From Pseudarthrobacter enclensis (lineage in GTDB: Bacteria > Actinomycetota > Actinomycetes > Actinomycetales > Micrococcaceae), in NCBI RefSeq assembly GCF_001457025.1, contig NZ_KQ758601.1, positions 372,001 to 436,000 of the forward strand: 64,000 bases of DNA, given 5' to 3'. The notes under the pieces are model-generated. The model made no database searches. It was not told the origin of the DNA and saw nothing but the letters and a program-made list of their open reading frames with translations. Of the stretch, positions 44,635 to 55,977 are shown in pieces. The translations under genes and the position numbers were made by a program. Position 1 is the stretch's first letter. Each line of letters opens with the position of its first letter.

Positions 44635-47310
44635 TTACGCGGCGGATGCGTCGGCAGGCAGTATGGTGACCGTGCCGGCGTCGCCATCCACCAGGACCTG
44701 CTGCCCCGTGACCAGGCGCTGGGTGGCCACCCCGGTGCCAAGGACCGCCGGAATCCCGTATTCCCGGGCCACGATGGAGCTGTGGCTCAGCGGCCCGCCC
44801 ACATCGGTGACCACCGCGGAAGCCATCGCAAACAACGAGGTCCAGGCCGGGGTGGTAATCCGCGCCACGAGCACCTCACCCGGCTGCATGCTGCCGAAGT
44901 CCTGCGGCCCCTCCAGTACGCGGACGCCGGCAGTAATCCGGCCGGAACTTGCACCGACGCCCTTGATGACATCCCCGCTTTGATGCTGCGATCCGGCCGG
45001 CATCCACGAGCCGAAGGACCGTTCCATCCACCGGCTCTCGGGCAGCATCTGCGGGGCTGCTGCCTTGGCCTGGCCGCGCCACCGCATCTTCCGTTCCTCA
45101 ACGGCTGCGGCACGGACTGGCCGGTCAGCGCCGGTAATGGCAACCTCCCCGGCGTCGGCATCCCGGGTTTCGGTGCCCGCCAGGCCGAAGTCCACGGCGG
45201 CCTGGAGCTCCTGGAAACGCAGCCAGTACACGTCGGCCGGGCCGGCAAGGACGGCGGAGCCCACCAGCCGCCCGCCCAGCTCGGCCAGCATGCGCCGCAG
45301 CAGCGGCCAGGCCAGTCCGACGTCGGCCAGGGCGTCCTCGCGGATCGGCGCGGTTTGCTGGGCCCACCTCAGCAGCCGGAAAAACACCGCGCGCCGGCGC
45401 GGACCCAGCCGGGCGGCCATGACGGTGGTGAGCTGCTCACGTCGTTCGGTCAGCTGCCGTTGGCGCTCGTGCGGATCGGTGCCCTGGCCCCGCAGGTAGA
45501 ACTTCACGGTCTCCAGCAGGGTGGCGGGGTCGTCTGCCGGCACGGGGGTGGCGAAGTCCAGGTTGTAGACGGTGTGGCCGTACAGGTCCAGGTGCTCCCG
45601 GAACGCGATGCGCCATTCCTGCCAGAGCACGTCGTCCAGCCCTTGCGGCGGTGAACCGGTGCGCAGGCATCCGGCGAGTTCCGCCGTCGGCCGCTCCAGC
45701 AGCGCTGCGGTGAGCGCGGGGTCGCTCCGCGCCCAGCCGGACAGGTCGTACAGGGACTTTTCGGCGCGGATCGGTTCGCTGTCAAAACCCAGCAGGAGCG
45801 CCTGGGCCGGCGGGTCGCCGTCGCGCCGGACCAGCTTGTCGTAGAAGGCGCGGAAGGTCAGTTCGCTGGTGGCGGCCAGCGGGATAATCGACTGGACGGC
45901 CGTGTAGTAGACGGTTCCGGCGTCCAGGAGCGCCCGGACGCCCGCCAGCAGCTCCTCCCCGGACATTTCGGGGAGCGGCTTCGCGGACCACTCCCTGACC
46001 ACGCGTTCGTACTTGGGGTGGGAGTATTCGCGCCATCCTGCCACTCCCATGTGCGCCTCGCCGCGGATCAGTGCGCGGAAGGCGGCAGGCGATTTCGCCA
46101 TCATCCGCCACATCCCGGAGTTGCGGTAGTAGTAATAGGCGTAGCCGTTGATGGTGGGCAGGCCGATATCGCCGTCGCGGATGGCGTTCTTGCCCAGTGC
46201 CCCTGCCATCAGGGCCTGCAGGGACCGCGCCACCGCGCCGTCAATCATGTCCGCGAACAAGGGAGTCAGCGGATCGGGCAGCTGTTCCACGATGCTCGCC
46301 CGGAAGTACATGCCCTTCGGGTAGGGCAGCGGCCAGGTGTCCGGGACGTCTCCCGCAGGCTCCGGCAGGGCGGTGATGGGACGGGACTGCAGGACGAAGA
46401 ACCCGTCCGCGGTCCGGGCCCATTCGACGTCCTGCGGCACCCCGAAATGGCCCGCGATCCGCGTGCCGATGGCCGCAAGTCCGGCCGCTGCCTGGTCGTC
46501 CAGGACGGGCGCACGACGGCGGGCTGCCGCCACCGGCTGTTCCCGGGTCCCGGTTTCCGCATAAACGGTCATGACGTCCTTGTCCGCCGTCTGCCGCGAG
46601 ACGATGGCGCCGGTCCTGGCATCGACCACCAGGTTGTCCGTGCTGACTGTCCCGCTGACCACGGCTTCGCCCAGCCCCCAGGCGGCGCTGATGACCGCCT
46701 GGTCGCGGCGGCCGTTCGCCGGGTTGGCCGTGAACATTACACCGGCGGCGTCGGCCTCAACCATCTGCTGGACCACGACGGCGAGCCGCACGTCCCCGGG
46801 TGAAACCCCTTCCCGGGCACGGTAGGCCATGGCCCGCGCCGTCCACAGGGATGCCCAACAGTCGACGACCGCCCGGGCCAGCGCCTCGGCGCCGCGGACG
46901 TTCAGGTACGTTTCCTGCTGTCCGGCGAAACTGGCGGTGGCAAGGTCCTCGGCCGTGGCGGAGGACCGCACCGCCACCGGGACATTGCCGTCCCCCAGCA
47001 GACCGTAGGCGGCGGCCAGTTCCGCGGCGATGTCCTCCGGCATCTCTCCGCCGGTAAAGAGTGCACGGATCCGGCCGGATGCTGCGGCGTAATCCCCGGG
47101 CGCTGCCTGTGGGGCTACCACGGCCAACTCCACGATGCGCCGGTCAATGCCGTTCGCCTCAGCGAAAGCGCCATAGGCATCAGTGCCCAGCACGAACCCG
47201 GGCGGCACCGGCAGCCCGGCCTGGATCAATCCGGCCAGTCCCACCGCCTTGCCTCCGGCCAGGGCAAGATCGTTCCGTCCCACATCCGCCAGGCCATAGA
47301 TCCAGGTCAT
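44635..47310 (-). CDS. PEP-synthase / rifampin-phosphotransferase-like protein, 891 aa
   Basis: N-terminal ATP-grasp domain of the PPDK/PpsA kind (VGLAGLIQAGLPVPPGFVLG; VRSSATAEDLATASFAGQ; ISAAWGLGEAVVSGTVSTD), a ~450-residue middle region, and a C-terminal swivelling domain with the phosphorylated His near residue 843 (GGPLSHSSIVAREYGIPAV). This three-part order and the length fit rifampin phosphotransferase (Rph) at least as well as PEP synthase; the PEP-binding barrel of true PpsA is not evident. It may therefore phosphorylate a small molecule. ATG at 47310. Confidence 0.75.
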   Translation of the reverse strand: MTWIYGLADVGRNDLALAGGKAVGLAGLIQAGLPVPPGFVLGTDAYGAFAEANGIDRRIVELAVVAPQAAPGDYAAASGRIRALFTGGEMPEDIAAELAAAYGLLGDGNVPVAVRSSATAEDLATASFAGQQETYLNVRGAEALARAVVDCWASLWTARAMAYRAREGVSPGDVRLAVVVQQMVEADAAGVMFTANPANGRRDQAVISAAWGLGEAVVSGTVSTDNLVVDARTGAIVSRQTADKDVMTVYAETGTREQPVAAARRRAPVLDDQAAAGLAAIGTRIAGHFGVPQDVEWARTADGFFVLQSRPITALPEPAGDVPDTWPLPYPKGMYFRASIVEQLPDPLTPLFADMIDGAVARSLQALMAGALGKNAIRDGDIGLPTINGYAYYYYRNSGMWRMMAKSPAAFRALIRGEAHMGVAGWREYSHPKYERVVREWSAKPLPEMSGEELLAGVRALLDAGTVYYTAVQSIIPLAATSELTFRAFYDKLVRRDGDPPAQALLLGFDSEPIRAEKSLYDLSGWARSDPALTAALLERPTAELAGCLRTGSPPQGLDDVLWQEWRIAFREHLDLYGHTVYNLDFATPVPADDPATLLETVKFYLRGQGTDPHERQRQLTERREQLTTVMAARLGPRRRAVFFRLLRWAQQTAPIREDALADVGLAWPLLRRMLAELGGRLVGSAVLAGPADVYWLRFQELQAAVDFGLAGTETRDADAGEVAITGADRPVRAAAVEERKMRWRGQAKAAAPQMLPESRWMERSFGSWMPAGSQHQSGDVIKGVGASSGRITAGVRVLEGPQDFGSMQPGEVLVARITTPAWTSLFAMASAVVTDVGGPLSHSSIVAREYGIPAVLGTGVATQRLVTGQQVLVDGDAGTVTILPADASAA

Positions 47311-47517
47311 GACCGCATCCTTGCTGCCCGCAGGCCGGGCTTGCCGTGAAGCTGACCATCAACATCATGGCACCGGGCCGGGGGCCTGGCCACTGTTCCC
47401 TCCGGGTCAACTGTCCTGCGCCACAACACAAGGATCAGTCCGGCAGGTCAACCACACTGGAAGCAACCCGCTACGCCGTCCGGCTGGCGCCCTTGCCTAC
47501 TCGAAGTGGAGTACACC

Positions 47518-48926
47518 TTGGAAACCTATGATGCGCTGCTCGCCTCAATCTCGGCCGTGCCCGGAACGGGCCGGACCATTTTCAACCCGGCCACCGGCGA
47601 GCCCGTGGGCGAGGCCCCGGTGCACACCCTCGACGTCCTGGAAGAGTCCGTGGCCGGGGCCGTGGCCGCCCAGCCGGGCTGGGCTGCCTTGGGCCACGAC
47701 GCCCGCTCCGCCGCGCTCCTGAAGGCAGCCGACGCCGTCGAACGCTCTGCCGAAGAACTCTCCCGCCTGCTCTCCTGCGAGCAGGGCAAGCCCCTTAATG
47801 GCCCCACGCCCGCTTCGAAGTCGGCGCCTGCGCGGCGTGGCTCCGAGCCACCGCCGGCCTGCCGCTGGAGCCTGAGACCATCGTCGACGACGGCGAAACC
47901 CGTGCCGAGCTCCACTACAGGCCCATCGGGGTGGTTGCCGCCATCGGCCCCTGGAACTGGCCCATGATGATCGCCGTCTGGCAGATCGCCCCGGCCCTGC
48001 GGATGGGCAACACCGTGGTGGTCAAGCCCTCCGGGAACACCCCGCTCTCGGTCCTCGCCCTGGTCAAGGTCCTCAACGAAGAACTCCCCGACGGCGTCCT
48101 CTCGGTGGTCTCCTGCGGCCGCGACGTCGGCGCCCGCCTCACCGAGCACCCGGCGATCGGCAAGGTCATGTTCACCGGCTCCACCGCCGGCGGCCGCGCC
48201 ATCATCAAGTCCTCCGCGGACACGGTCAAACGGCTCACCCTGGAGCTGGGCGGCAACGACGCCGGCATCGTCCTGCCCGACGCAGACCCCCAGGCCATCG
48301 CCCAGGACATCTTCTGGGGCGCGTTCCTGAACACCGGCCAGACCTGCGCCGCGCTGAAGCGCCTCTACGTCCACGACAGCATCTACGACGCCGTCTGCGA
48401 GGAACTCACCGCCGTGGCCAAGGCCATGCCGATGGGCAACGGCCTGGACGAGAGCAACGTCCTGGGCCCGCTGCAGAACAAGGCCCAGTACGACGTGGTG
48501 GCGAACCTCGTGGAGGCAGCAAAGGCTTCCGGCGCCCGCGTCCTGCTGGGTGGCGACCCGGTTACGGAACAGCCCGGCTACTTCTACCCCACCACCCTGG
48601 TCGCGGACATCGACAACGACAACCCGCTGGTGGCCGAGGAACAGTTCGGACCGGCCCTGCCGATCATCCGGTACAACACCATCGACGAGGCGGTGGAGAA
48701 AGCCAACGGCCTCGACGTCGGCCTGGGCGCCTCCGTGTGGTCCTCCGACGTCGCCGAAGCCCGGAAGGTCGCGGCCCGGATCCAGTCGGGCACCGTCTGG
48801 ATCAACCGCCACGGCGCCGTTGACCCGCGCATCCCCTTCGGCGGGGCAAAGCAGTCCGGCTACGGCGTGGAGTTCGGCGTCGAGGGGCTCAAGGCCCTGG
48901 GCGTCCCGCAGGTGATCAACGGCTGA
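47518..48926 (+). pseudogene. Aldehyde dehydrogenase interrupted by a one-base frameshift
   Basis: From the start the frame runs through RTIFNPATGEPVGEAPV to SCEQGKPLNGP (about base 47805). It then continues one frame back with ARFEVGACAAWLRATAG, IGPWNWPMMIAVWQIAPAL, LTLELGGNDAGIV, the active-site Cys in NTGQTCAALKRLYV, and WINRHGAVDPRIPFGGAKQS. One base is missing near GGCCCCACGCCC; adding one restores NGPNARFEVG. TTG 47518 has GGAG 6 nt upstream; a GTG at 47506 is an alternative start. Substrate unknown. Confidence 0.82.
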
Positions 48927-49041
48927 CCCGCAGCATCACGGGGTTGGACACGGGAGCCCGGCACGCCCTCCAGCGGCGCCGGGCCCCCGTTGCTCGTGGG
49001 TGCCTGGTTCACGGTGGGATTGCCCGCGTTTGCGGGCCCGT

Positions 49042-49440
49042 TCAGCCCATGGCCGGGGCAATGGAGGTGCGTCCGGCAAGACGGCGGCGGGCCCACCGGG
49101 CCAGCTTCCTGCCTTTGCCCTGCCACCAGTTGTCCTCGTCCTTGTCGTAATGGAAGCGGAAAATGATGGCCGTGAGCACGAACATGCCCATCACCACGTC
49201 GATCCAGGACGAGACCACGATGGCCACCAGGACGGTCAGGGCGTTGGCGGCCACCGCCGGAATGGCCAGGGTGCGGAAGACTGTGCTGGCCACGTAGCGC
49301 CGGTGCGACCGCGGCACGGAGAGCGCCCGCACCATGTCGAAGCAGACGCACACCACCACGACGGTCTGCCCGATGGCCAGGAGGATCTGGCCGGGAACCG
49401 AACCGCTGAAGGACGCCACGGCCTGCATTCCCGGGCTCAT
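49042..49440 (-). CDS. Small membrane protein of unknown function, 132 aa
   Basis: Three hydrophobic segments: GQILLAIGQTVVVVCVCFD, then two in the stretch FRTLAIPAVAANALTVLVAI and SWIDVVMGMFVLTAIIF. A charged C-terminal tail (RFHYDKDEDNWWQ, then basic residues) is probably cytoplasmic. ATG 49440 has AAGG 8 nt upstream; longer in-frame starts would read through the hairpin at 49491. No family is recognised. It lies downstream of hspR on the same strand but behind a strong hairpin, so it is likely expressed separately. Confidence 0.65.
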   Translation of the reverse strand: MSPGMQAVASFSGSVPGQILLAIGQTVVVVCVCFDMVRALSVPRSHRRYVASTVFRTLAIPAVAANALTVLVAIVVSSWIDVVMGMFVLTAIIFRFHYDKDEDNWWQGKGRKLARWARRRLAGRTSIAPAMG

Positions 49441-49490
49441 GGCCGGGCCTTGCGTTGAGTACCAAACATCGGAATTACCCCCCGGAAACG

Positions 49491-49525
49491 AATGGAACCA
49501 CAGCTGCATCAGCAGTGGTTCCATT
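49491..49525 (-). terminator. Hairpin downstream of hspR
   Basis: Arms AATGGAACCAC-A-GCTG and the inverse close on a three-base loop with a single A-A mismatch: a ~15-bp stem. It lies 110 bp after the hspR stop. Only a weak T-rich stretch follows, so termination strength is uncertain. Confidence 0.6.
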
Positions 49526-49634
49526 GAAGGTTCCGGGCGGTGGGGCCGCACCAGTAGCGGGTACTCAGTTTTTCGGGCCAGGGCGGGAAAGGGCTACCTG
49601 CCACCTGCCGCCCGAAGCAGCGCGTGCCCGGGGT

Positions 49635-50060
49635 TTATTGGCCGATGGCCCGCGGCCGCCACAGCACCACGGCCTGGGACCGGGCCCGGGGGCGCTGGCC
49701 GCGGGCCAGGCTCACCACGTCCCCGGCCGCACCGGCGGCGAAAATGCGGGTATCGAAGGCCTGCGGGCGCCGCTCGAGTTCGTCGGTCAGTTCCAGGACG
49801 CGCCGCTGCAGGGCCGATACCTGGTTTTCCAGTTCCAGGATGCGCTTGATCCCCTCCAGGGAGACGCCTTCCTGGGACAGCCGCTGCACCTCACGGAGCA
49901 TGTTGACGTCACGCTGCGAGTATCGGCGCGACTTCCCGGGTGCACGGCTGGGCTTGACGATGCCCAGCCGGTCGTACTGGCGGAGCGTCTGCGGGTGCAT
50001 GTCCGCCAGTTCAGCCGCCACGGAAATCACGAAGATGGGCTGGTCGGCGTTGATGTCCAC
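49635..50060 (-). CDS. hspR: Heat-shock repressor HspR, MerR family
   Basis: 141 aa. Winged helix PIFVISVAAELADMHPQTLR followed by QYDRLGIVKPSRAPGKSRRYSQ, then a coiled coil (SLEGIKRILELENQVSALQ). HspR binds HAIR sites and uses DnaK as co-repressor. It is the last gene of the dnaK operon, 15 bp after dnaJ, and two matching HAIR sites lie before dnaK. Confidence 0.95.
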   Translation of the reverse strand: MDINADQPIFVISVAAELADMHPQTLRQYDRLGIVKPSRAPGKSRRYSQRDVNMLREVQRLSQEGVSLEGIKRILELENQVSALQRRVLELTDELERRPQAFDTRIFAAGAAGDVVSLARGQRPRARSQAVVLWRPRAIGQ

Positions 50061-50075
50061 GGCACACCTCCTGTG

Positions 50076-51050
50076 CTAGAGCCGCGCCTTGGCGGCCAGG
50101 CCCTCGCGGACGTCGGCGCCGGCCGTGGCCTCGGCGAAGGCTTTCACGGCGGCTTCGGCGTCCTTGTTCAGGTTCTTGGGAACGGCGACGTCGATGGTCA
50201 CCAGCAGGTCGCCGGTTGCCTTGGAGGTCTTGACGCCTTTTCCTTTGACGCGGAGGGTACGGCCCGACGGCGTTCCCGCCGGAACACGGACCTTCACCTT
50301 GTCGCCGTCGATGGTGGGCACCTCGATGTCGCCGCCCAAGGCAGCCTCGGGGAAGGTGACCGGCACGTGGATGCGGAGGTTGTCGCCGTCGCGCGTGTAG
50401 AACTCGTGCGGCTTGACGGAAACGGAAACCACCAGGTCGCCGTTGCCCGCCGGGCCGGGCTGGCCCTTGCCGCGGACACGGACCTTCTGGCCATCCTTGA
50501 TGCCGGCGGGTACCCGCACGTCGATGACTTCGCCGCTGGGTTCGCGCAGGCCGATGGTGGTCCCGCGGATGGCGCCGGCGAAGGAGATGCTGGTGGACGC
50601 AGTACGGTCGGCGCCCTTCTGCGGGGTGCGCTGGAAGCCCGGCGAACCGCCGAATCCGCCGCCGAACAGGTCTGCGAACTCCGGCGGGATGCCGCCGGAG
50701 GAAGTGTTGAATCCGCCCGCGTGGCGTCCGGTGTTGCCGGTGAACAGGCCGCCGAACAGGTCCTCGAACCCGCCGTTGCCGCCTGCGGCCCCGCCGGGAG
50801 CGAACCGGGCGCCGCCGCCCATGGCGCGGATGGCGTCGTACTGCTGGCGCTCGTCGGGATCCGAGAGCACCGAATAGGCCTCGGAGACGTCCTTGAACTT
50901 CTTCTCGGCAGCAGCGTCGCCGGCGTTGGTATCAGGGTGATGCTGACGCGCGAGCTTCCGGTACGCCTTCTTGATATCGGCATCGGAAGCGTCCTTGGCA
51001 ACACCAAGGATCTTGTAAAAGTCCTTGTCCACCCAATCCTGGCTAGCCAA
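50076..51050 (-). CDS. dnaJ: Chaperone DnaJ, type without zinc finger (CbpA-like), 324 aa
   Basis: J domain at residues ~8-75 ([23 protein letters not shown] in [10 protein letters not shown]), a Gly/Phe-rich linker (~80-150), then C-terminal peptide-binding domains ([20 protein letters not shown]). The zinc-finger CxxCxGxG repeats are absent. The start is a TTG at 51050 giving [11 protein letters not shown], with GGAA 7-9 nt ahead; the frame remains open upstream but without homology. Confidence 0.92.
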   Translation of the reverse strand: MASQDWVDKDFYKILGVAKDASDADIKKAYRKLARQHHPDTNAGDAAAEKKFKDVSEAYSVLSDPDERQQYDAIRAMGGGARFAPGGAAGGNGGFEDLFGGLFTGNTGRHAGGFNTSSGGIPPEFADLFGGGFGGSPGFQRTPQKGADRTASTSISFAGAIRGTTIGLREPSGEVIDVRVPAGIKDGQKVRVRGKGQPGPAGNGDLVVSVSVKPHEFYTRDGDNLRIHVPVTFPEAALGGDIEVPTIDGDKVKVRVPAGTPSGRTLRVKGKGVKTSKATGDLLVTIDVAVPKNLNKDAEAAVKAFAEATAGADVREGLAAKARL

Positions 51051-51121
51051 TGGCGTTTCCTTTCTTGTACTTACTTGTGCTCTACGCGCTGCATGGGCCC
51101 CCGCCCCTACGCCGGGCGGCT

Positions 51122-51317
51122 GGGATCTTCGATCCCAAGCCACCCGGCTCCGATAGGCCCGATGCCACTCCCGGGGCCCATGCACCGCTCCGAGCTTGTG
51201 GTCATCTCACCTTAGGTGACACGAACGCCGAACGCCGGAGTGGATGAGTGGGCCCGGGAGTGGCATCGGGCCTGCCGAAGCGTGGCGGCTGTGGTCCGCA
51301 GGACCAAAGCCGCCACG
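51122..51317. repeat. Hairpin-rich gap between grpE and dnaJ
   Basis: The 310 bp between dnaJ and grpE contain no gene. Four structures are visible: GGGATC-ttc-GATCCC at 51122-51136; a 25-bp inverted repeat with one extra base (51155-51180 against 51249-51273); TCACC-TTA-GGTGA inside its loop; and a hairpin at 51281-51317 (CGTGGCGGCT...AGCCGCCACG with inner TGGTCC/GGACCA). The last could attenuate or protect the message downstream of grpE. Confidence 0.75.
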
Positions 51318-51360
51318 CGAAGGGGCGGGGCCCCCTCATCCGCGGAGGCGTGGACCGGTG

Positions 51361-52068
51361 CTACGCAGGTACCGCGACGATGACCTGTGCTGCACGGAGG
51401 ACCCGGTCGCCTGACTTGTAGCCGGAGCGGAGCACCTGGCTGACGGTGTCAACCTCGATGTCTTCGCCGGGCTGCTGGATCAGGGCCTCGTGGATGGTGG
51501 GGTCGAACTCGACTCCGGTGTCCGCGATGCGTTCCAGGCCGTAGGTCTTCAGCGCGTTCTCCAGCTTCGTGGCGATCGCGGCGAAGGGACCGTCGGCCAG
51601 GTCGCCGTGCTGCCGGGCGGCGTCGACGTCGTCCAGCACCGGGAGCAGGGAGTTCAGGACGCCGATGACGGCCATCTCCCCTGCCACGGCGCGGTCGCGT
51701 TCCACGCGCTTGCGGTAGTTGACGTACTCGGCCTGCAGCCGCAGGAGGTCGTTCTTCAGCTCAGCTGCTTCCGCGCTGGAGGAACCTGCCGGAACCCCCT
51801 GGGCCACTGATTCCGCTGCCGGAACCTCGACGCCGTTGAGGATCTCCTCAGCCTGGGCGAGGGCGTCGCCGTCGGAATCCTGCGCGGAGCCGCCCTGGGC
51901 GTCCTGGGGTGCGGTGCTGCCTTCGGCATGGCCGCCCTCCGGGTGCCTGGCCTGCCCGGTCACCGGGTCAACCTTGCGGTTGTCCCGGATGACCGGTTCC
52001 TGGCTGCTGCCCTGGCGATCATGGCCGGCGGAAGCGTTGTGCTCTTCCTCGTTACCGTGATGGGGCAT
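51361..52068 (-). CDS. grpE: Nucleotide exchange factor GrpE
   Basis: 235 aa. The first ~90 residues are polar and low-complexity. The coiled coil then reads AEAAELKNDLLRLQAEYVNY with RKRVERD, and the C-terminal beta domain contains NALKTYGLERIADTGVEFDP and HEALIQQPG. It releases ADP from DnaK. It starts 3 bp after the dnaK stop. Confidence 0.95.
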   Translation of the reverse strand: MPHHGNEEEHNASAGHDRQGSSQEPVIRDNRKVDPVTGQARHPEGGHAEGSTAPQDAQGGSAQDSDGDALAQAEEILNGVEVPAAESVAQGVPAGSSSAEAAELKNDLLRLQAEYVNYRKRVERDRAVAGEMAVIGVLNSLLPVLDDVDAARQHGDLADGPFAAIATKLENALKTYGLERIADTGVEFDPTIHEALIQQPGEDIEVDTVSQVLRSGYKSGDRVLRAAQVIVAVPA

Positions 52069-52071
52069 GGT

Positions 52072-54059
<1,988 letters not shown>

Positions 54060-54205
54060 CTTTCGAGCCTTGAGCTGCCTGATGGTGGGCCGGGCGGCCG
54101 CGCAGCACCGGAATTCCGCGGATCTTCCCACCCCCCACCCGTCGTTTCGCTGTGGGAGAACGGGCAGGATGCTGCCCGGGCAGCATTGATTACGGGGGCG
54201 TCGGG

Positions 54206-54526
54206 CTACGATGCGGGCGCATCGAGGATGGCGCCCAGCAGGCCCGGGAACCGGGCATCCAGGTCCTCGGAGCGGAGCGTCAGGCGCCGGCCCCGGCCGT
54301 TGGCTTCATTGCGGACCACGCCCGCCTCGCGCAGGACCTTCATGAGGTGCGACTTGGTGGACTTCGGCATGTCCGGGATGCTGAGCGAGCAGTCGGCCAT
54401 GTCCAGCGGGCCGGAGCGCAACTGGCGGACAATCGCCAGCCGTTCCGGATCACTCAGCGCGAAGAGCACCGCAGTCAGGGTGAGATCCGCCCGAGAGGGG
54501 TGGGAGAGGTTCGCCGGCGTAGCCAC
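54206..54526 (-). CDS. ArsR-like winged-helix regulator, 106 aa
   Basis: LTLTAVLFALSDPERLAIVR followed by LRSGPLDMADCSLSIPDMPK and STKSHLMKVLREAGVVRNE is an ArsR-family DNA-binding fold. The single Cys and lack of a CxC metal pair suggest it does not sense arsenite in the classical way. The start is a GTG at 54526 directly next to an inverted repeat, which implies a leaderless transcript. Divergent from an MFS exporter that it probably controls. Confidence 0.8.
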   Translation of the reverse strand: MATPANLSHPSRADLTLTAVLFALSDPERLAIVRQLRSGPLDMADCSLSIPDMPKSTKSHLMKVLREAGVVRNEANGRGRRLTLRSEDLDARFPGLLGAILDAPAS

Positions 54527-54589
54527 GGTTCGATTTTAGTTGAACCATTGGCGCGGTGCCAGTAGGCTGAAGATTCGATTCTTTTCGAA
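54527..54589. promoter_or_regulatory. Two inverted repeats between ArsR-like and MFS genes
   Basis: GGTTC-N10-GAACC at 54527-54546 abuts the regulator's GTG. TTCGA-N6-TCGAA at 54574-54589, followed by CC, shares the TTCGA half-site. Centres are 45 bp apart. The pair is the likely operator set for both genes. Confidence 0.6.
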
Positions 54590-54623
54590 CCAATTCTTCC
54601 CAAGACGCAGAAGGCGGCCTCCT

Positions 54624-55928
54624 TTGACGCACTCCCCCGCGGCCCGGCCCCGCGAAGCACACCGCCGGCTGGGCTTTGTCCTTGTCGCGGCTGCCACGGC
54701 AGCAATGATGGCCGGAGCCAGCGCCCCGTCGCCCTTCTATCCCACCCTGCAGGAGCAGCTGCACCTGCTGCCGGTGGCCACCACGGGGATCTTTGCCGTG
54801 TACGCCGTCGCGCTGCTGGCAGCCCTGCTGGTCTTCGGATCCGTCTCGGACCACCTGGGCCGCAGGCCTGTCATCAGCGCCGCCTTCATCCTCCTTGCCT
54901 GCAGCGTCACTGCCTTCCTGCTGGCGGATTCACTGGCGCTGCTGCTGGTGGCGCGCGTCCTGCAGGGCATTGCCAGCGGGCTGCTGCTGACAACGCTTTC
55001 TGCAGCCATCGCGGACCTGGAGGCTGAGGATGATCCGGGTTCCAGTGCGGCCTGGAACACTGTGGCCCCGCTGGGCGGGCTGGCGCTGGGCGCCCTGGCG
55101 TCCGGACTGCTGCTGGACGTCATGGCGGAGCCGCGCACCCTGGTGTTCGATTCCCTGACTGGCCTGTACCTGGCCTTTGCCGCGCTCGTGTGGGCCGCCC
55201 CCGAGACGTCGCCCCGCGCGCCGGGAGTGGCTGCATCGCTCAGGCCGCGTCTCACCCTGCCACCGGCCGCCCGCGCCGGGTTCGTCAGTGGAGCGCCGGC
55301 CGTGTTTGCGGGCTGGGCTACCGGCGGCCTGTACCTCTCGCTGGGGGCGGCGATCGTCCACACAACATTCGGCATCAGGGAACACCTGTGGCAGGGCATG
55401 GTCATCACCATCCTGGCCGGCGTCGGGGCTGCGGCGGCCGCCGTCCTGCACCGGTTCGGGGCCCGCACCATCACCATCTTTGGCACGACCGCACTCGCGC
55501 TGGGAACGGCCCTCTCGCTGCTGGCCATCGGGCTCCACTCGTTCGGCCTGTTCCTGGCCGCCGTGGTGGTGGCGGGCGCCGGCTTCGGCACCGCCTTCAT
55601 GGGCGTCATCCGCTCCATCAGCCCGCTGGTCGAGGATCACGAGCGGGCCGGCACCTTCGCATCGCTGTTCGTGGTGGCTTACACGGCCTTCGGCATCCCG
55701 GCGGTGCTTGCGGGGCTGCTGGCGCCGGTGCTGTCACTGCCGGTCACCACGTACGCGTACGGCGGCCTGGTTACGGTCCTGGCAGCTGTGGCAGCGATCA
55801 GCCGGGCCCGCAGCTCGGACGCGGCCCCGGACAGGGATGCAAAGGACAGCGTTTCAACGGACAGCGATGCATCCGGTGCCGGCGCCATGGCCGCGTCCGG
55901 CAGCCCGGCACGGCCTACCCAGGGATGA
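54624..55928 (+). CDS. MFS transporter, drug-exporter type, ~434 aa
   Basis: About 12 membrane segments. The loop FGSVSDHLGRRPVISAAFI after helix 2 is the MFS signature; VARVLQGIASGLLLTTLSAA is motif-C-like, typical of antiporters that pump drugs out. Start taken as TTG 54624 (AAGG ~11 nt upstream); the frame extends to an ATG at 54540 that would lie inside the operator region. A Ser/Asp-rich tail follows the last helix. Divergent from the ArsR-like gene. Confidence 0.8.
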   Translation: MTHSPAARPREAHRRLGFVLVAAATAAMMAGASAPSPFYPTLQEQLHLLPVATTGIFAVYAVALLAALLVFGSVSDHLGRRPVISAAFILLACSVTAFLLADSLALLLVARVLQGIASGLLLTTLSAAIADLEAEDDPGSSAAWNTVAPLGGLALGALASGLLLDVMAEPRTLVFDSLTGLYLAFAALVWAAPETSPRAPGVAASLRPRLTLPPAARAGFVSGAPAVFAGWATGGLYLSLGAAIVHTTFGIREHLWQGMVITILAGVGAAAAAVLHRFGARTITIFGTTALALGTALSLLAIGLHSFGLFLAAVVVAGAGFGTAFMGVIRSISPLVEDHERAGTFASLFVVAYTAFGIPAVLAGLLAPVLSLPVTTYAYGGLVTVLAAVAAISRARSSDAAPDRDAKDSVSTDSDASGAGAMAASGSPARPTQG

Positions 55929-55977
55929 CGACGGCGGCCCGGGGGCACGCCGCCGTCGAAACGAACCGCCGCGGGGA

